A DNA stretch of 64,000 nucleotides. Source: Citrobacter sp. JGM124. GTDB lineage: Bacteria > Pseudomonadota > Gammaproteobacteria > Enterobacterales > Enterobacteriaceae. Below are positions 46,725 through 56,809 of the stretch, one piece after another. Made by a program: the position numbers and the translations under genes. Below the pieces are notes generated by a model. The model did no database searches. It had not been told where the DNA came from and saw only the letters and a list, made by a program, of their open reading frames with translations. Location: contig NZ_JAERJD010000006.1 in assembly GCF_018257795.1 (NCBI RefSeq), positions 240,514 to 304,513 of the forward strand. The letters are read 5' to 3'. Within the stretch, counting starts at the first letter, position 1, and the number at the start of each line of letters is the position of its first letter.

Positions 46725-47969
46725 TCACAGTCGATTTTTTAACCACTCGACGATATTCAGTAATGTCTTATCGAAATTTTTATATACCGGGCTGGCAGGT
46801 ATTGCCAATAGTTTACCGTCAACAGACGAGGAAGTAATTAAGCGTGACTCTTCTTCCGGGCTGAAAAAATCATTTGCCCAATATCCCGAAAGCATCGGGG
46901 TAGGACAACGACGGCCTAGCAGTCCTTGGGTCTTTAAGGAGTAACGATTAAGTTCAATACCAAGGTTCGCATCGGATACGTTGTTCATCCCTAATCGACT
47001 GGCAAAAACGTCGATCAGCATATCCGGTACCCGTGCCTGGCACTGGGGATCAGTCAGCAAGGTATGCACAATTGGGCCGAGACAAGCCACGGCTTTAAGG
47101 CGTTGTGACTCAAGATAGGCAAGTCGTACTGCCACATTGGCGCCAAAGCGGAAGCCAAATGCTGCCACACGGGTATGGTCAATCCACGGAATATCAGGCA
47201 GGGCATTAAGCACCTGCTGATGCAGCTGACTGGAATCCTGGGTTAATTTCCATTTAGCCGAAAATCCGACCGATGGCATGTCCAGTGTCAGCATGGCAAT
47301 ACCTTGCGGAGCCAAATAATGTGCAAAAAAATTGTAGTAATCGCTTTGTAAGGTATCCAGTCCCCCACACATGAGTACCGTTGGGAAAGGACCATCCCCT
47401 TGCTGGGGAATGTGCAGAAAACCGGTTACACTGCCCCCATCAGCAACAGGAAATGAGAGCTGGCGCAAACCACCAGACAGGCGCGGGGCGGCCTCTTCAT
47501 AGGCCCTGCTAGCCAGAACCTGAGCCTGTTCCGCTAAAACATCACCTTTCAAATGAGGATAGGCGGCAATGCTGTAAAGATTGGCAGCATTCAGCCAGTA
47601 CTGGCCCATGCTTCCCTCATCCTGTGCATTATTGGCTCTTTGTTGCCAGAGCATCGCTTGCTTTGACCACTCATAGATCCAGTTCCCCCCCCGGTAACCA
47701 ATCACAGTATCCAGTAGATCATCATTGGTGCGTTCCGTATCAGCGCAAGCTATACGTGCCTGAACATCCAAAATATCCCGGGGATCGACACCTCGCCAAA
47801 TCCATAACAGACGATTAATCATGCGATACCAGTGAGGAACCGTATCACCATCAAGTGCAGAGTGAACCTCAGACGTAACATTATGATGAGTCCGACGAAC
47901 CAGCGTTGACGTTTCAGGATGCTTAAATCGGGGTTTAAATAAGGTTTCGCTAAGATTGGCTTGCGACAT
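46725..47969 (-). CDS. frsA: Fermentation-respiration switch protein FrsA (alpha/beta-hydrolase family)
   Basis: FrsA (YafA) binds unphosphorylated enzyme IIA-Glc in E. coli and shifts cells toward fermentation. The 414 residues from ATG 47969 ([19 protein letters not shown]) match the E. coli length. An alpha/beta-hydrolase fold fills the C-terminal half, but the nucleophile elbow reads GFRFGAN, without the Ser of GxSxG, as in the E. coli protein, so it is not a classical serine esterase. A GGCAGGG stretch precedes the ATG; the frame continues 22 codons further upstream without homology. Confidence 0.95.
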   Translation of the reverse strand: MSQANLSETLFKPRFKHPETSTLVRRTHHNVTSEVHSALDGDTVPHWYRMINRLLWIWRGVDPRDILDVQARIACADTERTNDDLLDTVIGYRGGNWIYEWSKQAMLWQQRANNAQDEGSMGQYWLNAANLYSIAAYPHLKGDVLAEQAQVLASRAYEEAAPRLSGGLRQLSFPVADGGSVTGFLHIPQQGDGPFPTVLMCGGLDTLQSDYYNFFAHYLAPQGIAMLTLDMPSVGFSAKWKLTQDSSQLHQQVLNALPDIPWIDHTRVAAFGFRFGANVAVRLAYLESQRLKAVACLGPIVHTLLTDPQCQARVPDMLIDVFASRLGMNNVSDANLGIELNRYSLKTQGLLGRRCPTPMLSGYWANDFFSPEEESRLITSSSVDGKLLAIPASPVYKNFDKTLLNIVEWLKNRL

Positions 47970-48148
47970 CTGCTGCCCTGCCTCTGCAAATAAAAGAGAG
48001 AGTGATTGTACTCTGATAACAGATAAATAGCACAAATGGGGCCAGAAGAGCCAGATATTACGGGCAGGGGGAATAGCGAAAAAAGAATTCGGGGATGCTA
48101 AATAGAAACAGGACTCATCGGCAGTTGATCAACCAGCAATAGCAACCA

Positions 48149-48204
48149 ACGACAGATAGTCGAACCACATAGTAAATAATCTATGTTTATCAGCTATCTG
48201 TCGT
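48149..48204. repeat. 56-base interrupted inverted repeat downstream of gpt
   Basis: ACGACAGATAG (48149-48159) pairs with CTATCTGTCGT (48194-48204), and an inner ACATAG/CTATGT pair lies between them around an A+T-rich loop. A second smaller dyad follows at about 48226-48245 over the gpt stop. The 271-base gap between gpt and frsA holds no gene. There is no good T-run, so an mRNA 3' stabiliser or a degenerate MITE-like element is possible. Confidence 0.5.
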
Positions 48205-48240
48205 CAACATTAGCGGGTGACTCTCGATAATCGCTAACGA

Positions 48241-48702
48241 TTAATCGTGCCCGGACAAGGGAGGAACAAATACCACACCCATATCCCATGGCTGTTCAAT
48301 CCAGGTGTTTTGTGGGATATCGATGACATAATCATCAACCAGTGGTCGACCAGCAGGTTTAGCAAAAATAGTCACAAAATGTGCTTTTGGGTACATTTCG
48401 CGAATGGCTACTGCCGTTCCACCCGTATCAACCAAGTCGTCAATGACGATAAAACCTTCACCGTCACCTTCCGCACGCTTCAGAATGGTCATTTCACGTT
48501 GATTATTATGGTCGTAGCTCGAGATACAAACAGTATCAACATGACGAATACCCAGCTCGCGAGCCAGAAGTGCCCCAGGAACCAGGCCACCGCGGCTAAC
48601 AGCAATGATGCCTTTCCACTGATCAGCAGGAAGTAGACGTTGCGCCAGTTTACGGGCGTGAATCTGCAACATGTCCCAAGTGACGACGTATTTTTCGCTC
48701 AT
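48241..48702 (-). CDS. gpt: Xanthine-guanine phosphoribosyltransferase
   Basis: Gpt salvages guanine, xanthine and, less well, hypoxanthine with PRPP. The 153 residues agree with E. coli (152). The PRPP-binding motif [14 protein letters not shown] (about residues 84-97), the N-terminal [17 protein letters not shown] and the purine-contacting [10 protein letters not shown] near the C-terminus are visible. It is a single gene between frsA and the divergent pepD, as in E. coli. Confidence 0.97.
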   Translation of the reverse strand: MSEKYVVTWDMLQIHARKLAQRLLPADQWKGIIAVSRGGLVPGALLARELGIRHVDTVCISSYDHNNQREMTILKRAEGDGEGFIVIDDLVDTGGTAVAIREMYPKAHFVTIFAKPAGRPLVDDYVIDIPQNTWIEQPWDMGVVFVPPLSGHD

Positions 48703-48954
48703 GTGAAGTGCCCCGGCCGTTCAGTTACGGCTTAAAAATATGCAAAGAAATTTTGGTTGCGCGAGATTATAGAGACCTGACGAGCTAAAAACCAGTGCTG
48801 TAGATACCCCACTGCCGTTTTTCCTGTGATTCCACCAACACGGCACAGGATAAAATGATATTCTCAAAGCATCGTGTTAGATCTGTTTACGATGACAATG
48901 AATCGGGTCACACCGTTACCGGTTTGCTAAAAATTGAATTCTGGGAGAGCCAAC

Positions 48955-50412
48955 GTGTCTGAATTGTCTCAATTATCTCCACAACCACTGTGGGATATTT
49001 TTGCCAAAATTTGTTCTATTCCCCACCCTTCTTACCACGAAGAACAGTTGGCAGAACACATTCTGTCCTGGGCCAAAGAGAAAGGTCTTTATACTGACCG
49101 TGATGCCGTTGGCAATATTTTGCTGCGTAAGGCTGCGACACCAGGCATGGAAAACCGTAAAACGGTAGTGCTACAGGCCCACCTGGACATGGTGCCACAG
49201 AAAAATAACGATACGGCTCACGACTTTACTAAAGACCCTATTCAGCCTTATGTTGATGGCGAGTGGGTAAAAGCTCGCGGCACCACGCTGGGGGCAGACA
49301 ACGGCATTGGTATGTCTTCGGCATTAGCCGTTTTGGCCGATGATCGTGTCGAACATGGCCCACTGGAAGTCCTGCTGACCATGACTGAAGAAGCAGGTAT
49401 GGAAGGCGCGTTTGGGTTACAGCCGGGCTGGTTAAAAGCCGACATTATGATCAACACCGATTCGGAAGAAGAAGGTGAGATTTATATGGGATGTGCCGGA
49501 GGCATCGACTGTATTACTACTCTGCCCATTTCCCGAGAAGCAATTCCGGCTGATTACGAAATATTTAAATTGACCATTAAAGGTCTTAAAGGTGGACACT
49601 CAGGCTGTGATATTCATGTCGGTCTGGGCAATGCTAACAAACTGTTGGGCCGCTTCTTAGTTATCAACGCAGCACAACTGGATGCCCGTTTAATTGCACT
49701 GAGCGGTGGCACGCTGCGTAACGCCATTCCACGTGAGGCCTTTGCCACCTTTGCCGTACCTAAGCAACATGCAGCGACGCTGAAAACGCTGGCCAGTGAG
49801 TACCTTGCTACTTTACAGAACGAACTGTCAGCCGTTGAAAAGAACCTCACAGTGCTCGTCGAGTCAGTGACTGCTGATAAACAGGCTCTGACTACCACCA
49901 GCCGCGATACATTTATCAACCTGCTTAATGCCACACCTAATGGCGTGATCCGTAATTCCGATGCGGTGAAAGGCGTCGTAGAAACCTCACTGAATCTGGG
50001 CATCGTAAACTTACATGATGATAATGCAGAAATTATCTGCCTTATCCGTTCGCTTATCGATTCAGGTAAAGATTATGTTGTCACTATTCTGGAGTCACTC
50101 GGTAAGCTGGCTGGCGCGCACGTGGAAGCAAAGGGAAGTTACCCTGGCTGGCAGCCTGATGCAAACTCACCAGTAATGCACCTGGTACGTGAAACTTATC
50201 AGAAGCTATTCAATAAGACCCCTAACATCATGGTGATTCACGCAGGGCTGGAGTGTGGGTTATTCAAGAAACCTTACCCTGACATGGATATGGTCTCAAT
50301 TGGCCCTACAATTACCGGTCCCCACTCTCCTGATGAGCGGGTACATATTGAAAGCGTAGGCCACTACTGGACACTGCTGACAGCACTACTGAAAGCAACC
50401 CCAGTGAAATAA
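48955..50412 (+). CDS. pepD: Cytosolic non-specific dipeptidase (peptidase D)
   Basis: PepD is an M20-type dizinc aminoacyl-His dipeptidase that degrades many dipeptides, including Cys-Gly from glutathione. It starts at a GTG (48955) with GGGAGAG upstream; 485 residues, the same length and start codon type as in E. coli. Metal-site segments are QAHLDMVPQ (about 78-86), TTLGADNGIGM, MTEEAGMEGAFG and NTDSEEEGEIYMG, plus a late His in PTITGPHSPDE. A lid/dimerisation domain covers about 180-390. A terminator follows the stop. Confidence 0.97.
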   Translation: MSELSQLSPQPLWDIFAKICSIPHPSYHEEQLAEHILSWAKEKGLYTDRDAVGNILLRKAATPGMENRKTVVLQAHLDMVPQKNNDTAHDFTKDPIQPYVDGEWVKARGTTLGADNGIGMSSALAVLADDRVEHGPLEVLLTMTEEAGMEGAFGLQPGWLKADIMINTDSEEEGEIYMGCAGGIDCITTLPISREAIPADYEIFKLTIKGLKGGHSGCDIHVGLGNANKLLGRFLVINAAQLDARLIALSGGTLRNAIPREAFATFAVPKQHAATLKTLASEYLATLQNELSAVEKNLTVLVESVTADKQALTTTSRDTFINLLNATPNGVIRNSDAVKGVVETSLNLGIVNLHDDNAEIICLIRSLIDSGKDYVVTILESLGKLAGAHVEAKGSYPGWQPDANSPVMHLVRETYQKLFNKTPNIMVIHAGLECGLFKKPYPDMDMVSIGPTITGPHSPDERVHIESVGHYWTLLTALLKATPVK

Positions 50413-50422
50413 CTGTTGTTGC

Positions 50423-50447
50423 CCCTCCCGGCTCCCGGGAGGGATTT
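50423..50447 (+). terminator. Terminator between pepD and dinB
   Basis: CCCTCCCGG (50423-50431) and CCGGGAGGG (50435-50443) form a 9-bp G+C-rich stem with a 3-base loop, 11 bases after the pepD stop and 10 bases from the dinB stop. The tail ATTTATC is only moderately T-rich. Confidence 0.7.
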
Positions 50448-50452
50448 ATCCG

Positions 50453-51508
50453 TTACAGTCCAAGCACCAGTTGCCGTTCCAGTTGCGGGTCAATCAATGT
50501 CACCTGTAGCCCTACCAGCCTCACCCCCCTTCCCTCTCGCCGCTGCTGCCAAAGCTCATAAGCATGACGGTGTAGCTGATCTTTATTAAGCTGGGGCCAG
50601 CTATGCTCCTGGGTAGTTAACTGGAAATCACTGAATTTAAACTTCACCCCCTGGCGGGCAATACGCAGGTCCGGGCGTGCTTTACCTAACCGATGTTCCA
50701 GTTCTGTATACAGCTTGTCGATAATGAGTTCGCATTCAGACCAGTGATGAATATCATCAGTCAGTGTGCGCTCCACACCTATCGACTTGCGTAAACGGTT
50801 ATTATTTACCATCCGTTCATCGATACCCATACAGCGTTCCCACAACACCCGCCCCAGTTTACCAAAGCGTTTTAATAGCATAGCCAAATCAGCCTGCTGA
50901 ACGTCAGCCCCGGTATATAGCCCTGACGCCTCAAGTTTTTTCACCGTCACCTGCCCCACGCCGGGAATTTTCCCCAAAGGTAAGGTCGTTAAAAAAGCAG
51001 GAACCTCTTCAGGCGTGATCACATACTGACCATTGGGTTTATTCAAATCAGAAGCAATTTTGGCAAGGAATTTTACTGGCGCGATCCCTGCCGAGGCGGT
51101 CAAATTCAGCTCTTCCTGGATGGTCTGCCGTATTTCACGGGCAATCAGGGTGGCCGACCCCTTGCATTGAGTACAGTCGGTAACATCAAGATAAGCTTCA
51201 TCCAATGACAGCGGCTCAATAAGGGGGGTATAGCGGGAGAATATCTCTCTAATATGCTGTGATGCTGCTTTATAGGCATCAAACCGCCCCGGGAGCAACG
51301 TCAGATGTGGACAAAGTTTTAATGCCATCGCCGTAGACATAGCACTGCGCACCCCATATTGACGAGCAGGGTAATTCGCTGTGCAAATAACACCACGCTG
51401 TTTAGCACTACCACCGATCCCAATGGGGATGTCTCTTAACTGCGGGTTATCACGCATTTCTACCGCAGCATAAAAGCAGTCCATATCGATATGAATAATT
51501 TTACGCAT
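50453..51508 (-). CDS. dinB: DNA polymerase IV
   Basis: DinB is the SOS-induced Y-family translesion polymerase. The 351 residues from ATG 51508 ([17 protein letters not shown]) match the E. coli length. Catalytic acids are Asp8 and the SLDEAYLD pair (about Asp103-Glu104). The helix-hairpin-helix [16 protein letters not shown] and the little-finger domain follow. The C-terminal QLVLGL is the beta-clamp-binding motif. ATGs two and six codons upstream are possible starts. A LexA box lies about 20 bases upstream. Confidence 0.96.
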   Translation of the reverse strand: MRKIIHIDMDCFYAAVEMRDNPQLRDIPIGIGGSAKQRGVICTANYPARQYGVRSAMSTAMALKLCPHLTLLPGRFDAYKAASQHIREIFSRYTPLIEPLSLDEAYLDVTDCTQCKGSATLIAREIRQTIQEELNLTASAGIAPVKFLAKIASDLNKPNGQYVITPEEVPAFLTTLPLGKIPGVGQVTVKKLEASGLYTGADVQQADLAMLLKRFGKLGRVLWERCMGIDERMVNNNRLRKSIGVERTLTDDIHHWSECELIIDKLYTELEHRLGKARPDLRIARQGVKFKFSDFQLTTQEHSWPQLNKDQLHRHAYELWQQRREGRGVRLVGLQVTLIDPQLERQLVLGL

Positions 51509-51528
51509 ATTCATCTTACCCACCACAG

Positions 51529-51548
51529 TACTGGATAAGTATACAGAT
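51529..51548 (-). promoter_or_regulatory. LexA (SOS) box of dinB
   Basis: Read leftward, CTGTATACTTATCCAG (complement of 51531-51546) matches CTGT-N8-ACAG except for one base, and closely resembles the E. coli dinB operator (CTGTATACTTTACCAG). It ends about 20 bases before the dinB start. Confidence 0.85.
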
Positions 51549-51684
51549 TATATTTATAGCACCCTAGTCTTACTTGCGAAAATCAATAACAGTGATAATG
51601 TGAGCACGGCCAGCGCAGTTTTTGTTTGCAACGACCCTTTCCCCCTGACTTCCAGAAACAGATACATCAAGGAACTTACGTAGT

Positions 51685-52425
51685 ATGCGCAAGATAGTAC
51701 TCATGGCTGCGATATTGTTGGTGCCATTTTTCTCATTAGCAAGCGTGCTTAATAATCCCGTAGCACAAACCACTAGCAGCCAGGAAAAACGGCTACAGCT
51801 AATGGGCTCTCCAGTTTATATTCAAATATTTAAAGAAGAGCGTACCCTTGAGTTGTGGGTAAAAATGGGAGAAAAATATACCCTGCTACACAGTTATAAT
51901 ATCTGTAATTTTTCTGGGGGTCTGGGGCCTAAAAGAGTTGAAGGTGATTTTAAAAGCCCTGAAGGGTTTTACACCGTTGAGCGTCGCCAGTTAAAACCGG
52001 ACAGCCGCTTTTATAAAGCAATGAATCTCGGCTTCCCGAATGATTATGATCGCTATCATGGCTATGAAGGAAAATATTTAATGATTCATGGCGCCTGTGT
52101 CTCTGTAGGCTGCTATGCCATGACTGACGCAGGTATTGATGAAATATTCCAGTTTGTTACAGCTGCGTTAGTCTTTGGCCAGCCTCAAGTACAAATTGGT
52201 ATATTTCCCTTCCGTATGACAGACACCAATATGGCGAGGCATAAATACTCTAACTACATTAAATTCTGGGAAGAATTAAAACCTGGCTATGAGTACTTTA
52301 ATGCTCACCACCAGCCTCCAACTATCACGATTGAAAACGGTAAATATATAGTCACACCACCCGCTGTTGCTTCAGATCTCCAGCCCCAACTGGTATCAAA
52401 CTATCCGTTCTCCAAGGCAAAATAA
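51685..52425 (+). CDS. yafK: Murein L,D-transpeptidase-fold protein YafK (DpaA)
   Basis: YafK/DpaA is a periplasmic YkuD-domain enzyme reported in E. coli to detach Braun lipoprotein from peptidoglycan. The 246-residue length equals the E. coli protein. A signal peptide covers about residues 1-25. The YkuD active-site signature [16 protein letters not shown] (about residues 132-147) holds the His and the catalytic Cys. AAGGA lies upstream of the ATG. Its last 30 bases overlap the convergent yafJ gene. Confidence 0.93.
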   Translation: MRKIVLMAAILLVPFFSLASVLNNPVAQTTSSQEKRLQLMGSPVYIQIFKEERTLELWVKMGEKYTLLHSYNICNFSGGLGPKRVEGDFKSPEGFYTVERRQLKPDSRFYKAMNLGFPNDYDRYHGYEGKYLMIHGACVSVGCYAMTDAGIDEIFQFVTAALVFGQPQVQIGIFPFRMTDTNMARHKYSNYIKFWEELKPGYEYFNAHHQPPTITIENGKYIVTPPAVASDLQPQLVSNYPFSKAK

Positions 52426-53163
52426 GACTGAATGGCCTGGCTCAATTCGCTGCCAGGTCTCATTCCCCGTCAGGGGCTGAGTCGCAATCACTGTAACCAC
52501 ATCATCCGGTGTGGTCTCTTCCTGAAAATTAATTTCTACGTCCTGGTCAATTAATTTTGCGGTGCCGAAAGGTGAGCGTCGAGTTATCCAGAATAAGTTG
52601 GTGGAACAGAAAGCCATCACATAACGCCCGTCGGACAACAGCATATTAAATACACCTTTCTCGCGTAGCTCAGTGGCCAATTCTGCGATATAGCGGAAGA
52701 CCGCTTCCATATTACCGGGAGTTCTGGGATAGCGTTCAGCAAGTTTATGCAACAACCAGCAGAATGCCTGTTCACTGTCCGTTTCTCCTATCGGACGAAA
52801 AGAACCACTGTTCAGGCGACGATATCCCTTTAATTGGCCATTATGCGCATATGTCCAGTTACGTCCCCACAGCTCACGGGTAAAAGGGTGGGTATTTTCC
52901 AGAGCGACTCGACCACGGTTTGCCTGGCGAATGTGCGCAATGACCGAGCAAGACTTGATGGGGTACTCCTGCACCAGGCGGGCGATTGGCGAGTGGATAC
53001 TGGGCTGCGGATCTTTAAACGTGCGGCAACCTTTCCCTTCATAGAAGGTAATTCCCCAACCATCTTTATGGGGCCCCGTTCTACCGCCGCGTTGTACCAA
53101 TCCAGTAAAACTAAAGCAGATATCCGTTGGTACGTTAGCGCTCATTCCCAGTAATTCGCACAT
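52396..53163 (-). CDS. yafJ: Class II glutamine amidotransferase YafJ
   Basis: A 255-residue Ntn-type glutamine amidotransferase domain protein; the acceptor substrate is unknown. The start MCELLGM places the nucleophile at Cys2 after Met removal, and the substrate-pocket segments [25 protein letters not shown] and [13 protein letters not shown] follow. The ATG at 53163 matches E. coli and is required to expose Cys2; the frame continues 12 codons upstream without support. It lies downstream of gmhA on the same strand and overlaps the end of yafK. Confidence 0.94.
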   Translation of the reverse strand: MCELLGMSANVPTDICFSFTGLVQRGGRTGPHKDGWGITFYEGKGCRTFKDPQPSIHSPIARLVQEYPIKSCSVIAHIRQANRGRVALENTHPFTRELWGRNWTYAHNGQLKGYRRLNSGSFRPIGETDSEQAFCWLLHKLAERYPRTPGNMEAVFRYIAELATELREKGVFNMLLSDGRYVMAFCSTNLFWITRRSPFGTAKLIDQDVEINFQEETTPDDVVTVIATQPLTGNETWQRIEPGHSVLFCLGERIV

Positions 53164-53282
53164 TTTTCTTCCCTCATCAAAATAAACCCCACCAGGCAAA
53201 AATAAGACAGATTCTCTGATACTTACCTCTGTTGGCAGGCAGTCATTCTGACCACCTGCTCAATATCGCCCAGTTAAGGCTC

Positions 53283-53864
53283 TTACCCTTTTGCCATCTC
53301 TTTCTCAATCAGCAAGATCAGAATATGGATTACCTTAATATGGATCTCCTGAATACGATCCGCATAGCCAAAATGTGGGATACGAATTTCAATATCCGCA
53401 GAACCAGCCATTTTTCCGCCATCTTTGCCAGTCAGCGTGATGACTTTCATCCCTTTTTCACGTGCAGCAGCAATGGCTTTAATAACGTTGGCGGAGTTCC
53501 CTGAGGTAGAGATACCCAGTAATACATCCCCTTTACGCCCCACAGACTCAATGTAGCGAGAGAAGATAGCGTCGTAGCCAAAATCATTGCCCACACACGA
53601 GATATGGCTGACATCAGAAATGGCAATCGCCGGATAACCAGGACGATTTTCACGGTAACGACCGGTAAGCTCTTCGGCAAAATGCATTGCGTCACAGTGT
53701 GAACCACCATTACCGCAAGACAAGACTTTACCTTCAGCTTTAAAGCTGTCTGCCAGTAAAACGGCTGCTCGTTGGATATTCTCAAGATTTTTTTCATCAT
53801 TCAGAAAATTAGAGAGCGTTTCTGCTGCTTCATTTAACTCATTACGAATCAGATCCTGGTACAT
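53283..53864 (-). CDS. gmhA: Sedoheptulose 7-phosphate isomerase GmhA
   Basis: GmhA converts sedoheptulose 7-phosphate to D-glycero-D-manno-heptose 7-phosphate, the first step toward the LPS core heptose. The 193 residues from ATG 53864 ([17 protein letters not shown]) equal the family length. The SIS domain shows [19 protein letters not shown] (about residues 49-67, with the phosphate loop), [14 protein letters not shown] and the C-terminal [14 protein letters not shown] with metal/catalytic His. In E. coli fadE and ivy lie upstream; here yafV follows directly. Confidence 0.96.
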   Translation of the reverse strand: MYQDLIRNELNEAAETLSNFLNDEKNLENIQRAAVLLADSFKAEGKVLSCGNGGSHCDAMHFAEELTGRYRENRPGYPAIAISDVSHISCVGNDFGYDAIFSRYIESVGRKGDVLLGISTSGNSANVIKAIAAAREKGMKVITLTGKDGGKMAGSADIEIRIPHFGYADRIQEIHIKVIHILILLIEKEMAKG

Positions 53865-54231
53865 AGAGAGGCCCTTCAGCATTGATTTAAATTTATCGCC
53901 AAGAGTGTACCGGATAGTAACGAATGCGAGAAGCACCATGCCGACCGTTCCCTGATACCCGCACAAAAAACAGCATAATAATATGGGCAAGGTTGCCGTT
54001 AATCTGTAAAAATTGCTAAAAAAGGAATCTTTGCATCACAGAGAAACGATTGATGCGGGGAGCCTCTGGTGAGAAAGACATCTGTCCCGTGCCAAACCTG
54101 ACTTGCAGCTCCCATTCCTGGCAACCATTTGGTTCGCCCCTGAAAAGCAAAAAAATGCGACTTTTATTCCCAAACAAAAGCGTCATTATCATGTTACAGT
54201 AAAAAAATCTTTGATGATGAGACCGTTAATT
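53865..54231. other. Divergent gap gmhA-yafV
   Basis: 367 bases that in E. coli separate gmhA from yafV by the ivy and fadE genes. No gene is seen; the in-frame extension of yafV back to 54103 has no Shine-Dalgarno or homology. Promoters for both directions must lie here, but no strong -35/-10 pair stands out. Confidence 0.5.
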
Positions 54232-54999
54232 GTGCCCACTTTAAAAGTGTCCCTATTGCAACAACCCTTAGTCTGGATGGACGGTGCAGCGAACCTGCGT
54301 CATTTTGATCTGTGTATGGAAAATATTTCGGGTCGTGATTTGATAATCCTTCCTGAAATGTTCACCACGGGTTTTGCAATGGAAGCCGCCCTTCAGTCTT
54401 TGCCAGAAGAGCAGGTAATCGACTGGATGCACCACAAAGCGCAACAGACACAGGGAATGATTGCCGGGAGCGCCGCATTACAGACAGAACTTGGGCCCGT
54501 TAATCGATTTTTACTGGTACAACCAGACGGTAAAGTTCACCGTTATGATAAGCGGCATCTGTTTCGTATGGCGGATGAACACCATCATTACCAGGCCGGG
54601 GAAGACAGACTCATTATCGAATGGCGTGGCTGGCGTATTTTGCCATTGATTTGCTACGACCTGCGCTTCCCGGTATGGTCGCGTAACCGTAATGATTACG
54701 ATCTCGCTCTGTATGTTGCCAACTGGCCAGCACCCCGCTCGTTACACTGGCAAACCTTGTTACAAGCCCGGGCCATTGAAAACCAGGTGTTTGTCGCTGG
54801 CTGCAATCGAGTCGGCAGCGACGGGAACGGTCACCATTACCGCGGAGATAGCCAAATCATTAGCCCACAAGGCGTGATTCTGGCCAGCACTGATGCCCAT
54901 CTGGCAACCCGGCTGGACGCATCACTCTCCCTTCACGAACTCCAGGAGTACCGTGAGGCCTTTCCGGCATGGCAGGATGCTGACCCTTTTAATCTCTAA
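54232..54999 (+). CDS. yafV: Omega-amidase YafV (nitrilase/C-N hydrolase family)
   Basis: YafV is a cytosolic nitrilase-superfamily omega-amidase that hydrolyses alpha-ketoglutaramate-type amides in metabolite repair. The catalytic Glu-Lys-Cys triad is visible in LPEMFTTGFAM, YDKRHLFRM and PLICYDLRFPVW. The proposed start is the GTG at 54232 (VPTLKVSLLQQP), which aligns with E. coli MPGLKITLLQQP and gives 255 residues (E. coli 256); ATG 54214 is an alternative, and neither has a strong Shine-Dalgarno. Confidence 0.92.
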   Translation: MPTLKVSLLQQPLVWMDGAANLRHFDLCMENISGRDLIILPEMFTTGFAMEAALQSLPEEQVIDWMHHKAQQTQGMIAGSAALQTELGPVNRFLLVQPDGKVHRYDKRHLFRMADEHHHYQAGEDRLIIEWRGWRILPLICYDLRFPVWSRNRNDYDLALYVANWPAPRSLHWQTLLQARAIENQVFVAGCNRVGSDGNGHHYRGDSQIISPQGVILASTDAHLATRLDASLSLHELQEYREAFPAWQDADPFNL

Positions 55000-55297
55000 T
55001 TCATTATCACGGGAAGCCCCAAGAGCTGGCAGATAAGAAGCTGTAACTCAATACACGGAATAACCGGTGTATGGCCATTTCAATTAGCGCTAATCCGCGA
55101 ACGGTTCACGGGGCACAATCCTGGCTCGCTTCACTACTCCATCGCTTGCCAAAGCGTGACGATTATAATGTACCCTGGGCCAGGTAATCTGGTATGTGAC
55201 TTATTTCAGCATGGGGTCTGTACAGATAAGCGTATTCACCATAATAACGGTCGAACATTGCTTTGCTGAGAAGGGATAAATCAGACTGTGTGGAAAT
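55000..55297. other. Gap between yafV and tRNA-Asp
   Basis: With the terminator below this makes a gap of about 337 bases after yafV. No gene or repeat is seen. The aspV tRNA locus is a common island insertion site in E. coli; no integrase or tRNA fragment is present here. Confidence 0.5.
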
Positions 55298-55330
55298 GCA
55301 AAAAACCCACGCTTTTTCAAGCGTGGGTTT
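55298..55330 (-). terminator. Terminator of tRNA-Asp (first copy)
   Basis: AAACCCACGCTT (55303-55314) and AAGCGTGGGTTT (55319-55330) form a perfect 12-bp stem with a 4-base loop. Read leftward it ends in TTTTT from the A-run. Confidence 0.9.
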
Positions 55331-55336
55331 CAAATG

Positions 55337-55413
55337 TGGCGGAACGGACGGGACTCGAACCCGCGACCCCCTGCGTGACAGGCAGGTATTCTAACCGACT
55401 GAACTACCGCTCC
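55337..55413 (-). tRNA. aspV: tRNA-Asp (anticodon GTC)
   Basis: A 77-nt tRNA with encoded CCA. The acceptor GGAGCGG pairs with CCGTTCC (one G-U pair), the anticodon loop reads CTGTCAC, and the T loop is GGTTCGAGT. The position downstream of dnaQ corresponds to E. coli aspV. It is identical to the second copy at 63532-63608. Confidence 0.97.
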
Positions 55414-55544
55414 GCATTGCTCTCTTGCGAGAACGAGGCGAATATTACGATGTGCCTCGTTCTCCGTCAACGATTTTTCTTCTAAAAAAATCTGTTTGCA
55501 TTAAAAACAATCTAAGTGATGTTTTTTAAGGCGTTTTGAAGATG

Positions 55545-56279
55545 TTAACCACGCCACAGACAGCTCCCACCCTTTTTTTGCACTAAATCAAGACGAGATT
55601 CATGTGCCAAAGACTCTTCAGCACTCGCCTGAATAACCCGTAGTCCACCTGCTCGCCGGACCACACGTTGAATACCGGAGCTATCGCCCATTTTTTGCTG
55701 ACTATCACTGTCCATGGCAAAAGTCAGTGATGTCTGCCCCCCCGTCATCATCAGATAGACATCAGACAGAATCTGGGCATCCAGTAATGCCCCGTGCAAT
55801 GTACGTTTGCTGTTATCTATTTCATAACGCGAGCAAAGTGCATCAAGGCTATTACGTTTTCCCGGAAACATCTTCCGCGCCATGCTCAGGCTGTCGGTGA
55901 CCTTACAGAAGGTATCTGTCTTTGGGATACCTCGCCCGAGCATCGTAAACTCGTAGTCCATAAAGCCGATATCAAACGAAGCGTTATGGATAACAAGCTC
56001 CGCGCCACGAATGTAGTCGAGGAAGTCATCGGCTACTTGGGCAAACGTAGGCTTATCTATCAGAAACTCATCTGCTATTCCGTGCACCCCAAAGGCTTCA
56101 GGATCAACTAAACGGTCAGGCTTCAGATAAACGTGAAAATTATTTCCTGTCAGGCGGCGGTTAATAACCTCAACTGCACCAATTTCAATGATGCGATGTC
56201 CCTCATAATGGGCACCGATCTGGTTCATACCCGTAGTTTCGGTATCCAGGACGATCTGTCGTGTAATAGCTGTGCTCAT
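55545..56279 (-). CDS. dnaQ: DNA polymerase III epsilon subunit (3'-5' proofreading exonuclease)
   Basis: DnaQ is the proofreading subunit of the replicative polymerase core. The 244 residues from ATG 56279 ([19 protein letters not shown]) agree with E. coli (243). The exonuclease motifs are DTETT (Asp12, Glu14), [14 protein letters not shown] (motif II) and HGALLDAQ (motif III His/Asp). The C-terminal ~60 residues, which bind the alpha subunit, end [11 protein letters not shown]. An ATG three codons upstream (56288) is possible. Divergent from rnhA with 53 bases between, as in E. coli. Confidence 0.96.
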   Translation of the reverse strand: MSTAITRQIVLDTETTGMNQIGAHYEGHRIIEIGAVEVINRRLTGNNFHVYLKPDRLVDPEAFGVHGIADEFLIDKPTFAQVADDFLDYIRGAELVIHNASFDIGFMDYEFTMLGRGIPKTDTFCKVTDSLSMARKMFPGKRNSLDALCSRYEIDNSKRTLHGALLDAQILSDVYLMMTGGQTSLTFAMDSDSQQKMGDSSGIQRVVRRAGGLRVIQASAEESLAHESRLDLVQKKGGSCLWRG

Positions 56280-56332
56280 CGCGCTCATTTGTGTCAGACT
56301 TGGTTTTTTTAATCACAGGAAGTCTACCAGAA

Positions 56333-56809
56333 ATGCAAAAAAAGGTAGAAATATTCACCGACGGGTCCTGCCTTGGTAACCCAGGACCCGGTGGCTTTGG
56401 TGCAATCTTACGCTATAAGCAGCATGAAAAGATCTTCAGTGAGGGGTTTTATTTAACCACCAACAACCGAATGGAAATGCTGGCTGCCATTGTCGCCCTT
56501 GAAGCTCTTATTGAGCCTTGTACTGTGGTGCTCAGTACCGACAGCCAGTATGTTCGCCAGGGAATTACTCAATGGATCCATAACTGGAAAAAAAGAGGCT
56601 GGAAAACAGCTGATAAAAAACCGGTCAAAAATGTGGATTTATGGAAACGTCTCGATGCCGCACTTAGCCACCATGAAATTGAGTGGCTATGGGTAAAAGG
56701 CCATGCCGGACATCCTGAAAATGAACGCTGTGATGAGCTGGCACGTAATGCAGCAGCTAAACCGAGTCATGAGGATGTGGGTTATCAGCCCGATGTTTCG
56801 GTATCTTGA
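56333..56809 (+). CDS. rnhA: Ribonuclease HI
   Basis: RNase HI removes RNA from RNA-DNA hybrids (primers, R-loops). The 158 residues from ATG 56333 ([20 protein letters not shown]) carry the catalytic set Asp10, Glu48 (NRMEMLAAI), Asp70 (STDSQYV) and Asp134 (ERCDELAR), and the basic protrusion [16 protein letters not shown] that binds the hybrid. AGGAAG lies 13 bases upstream. The last 53 bases overlap the 3' end of the convergent yafS gene. Confidence 0.96.
   Translation: MQKKVEIFTDGSCLGNPGPGGFGAILRYKQHEKIFSEGFYLTTNNRMEMLAAIVALEALIEPCTVVLSTDSQYVRQGITQWIHNWKKRGWKTADKKPVKNVDLWKRLDAALSHHEIEWLWVKGHAGHPENERCDELARNAAAKPSHEDVGYQPDVSVS

Noticed and set aside
55298..55485. Short frame over tRNA-Asp
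   Set aside because: It lies over the terminator and tRNA on the opposite strand; not a gene.
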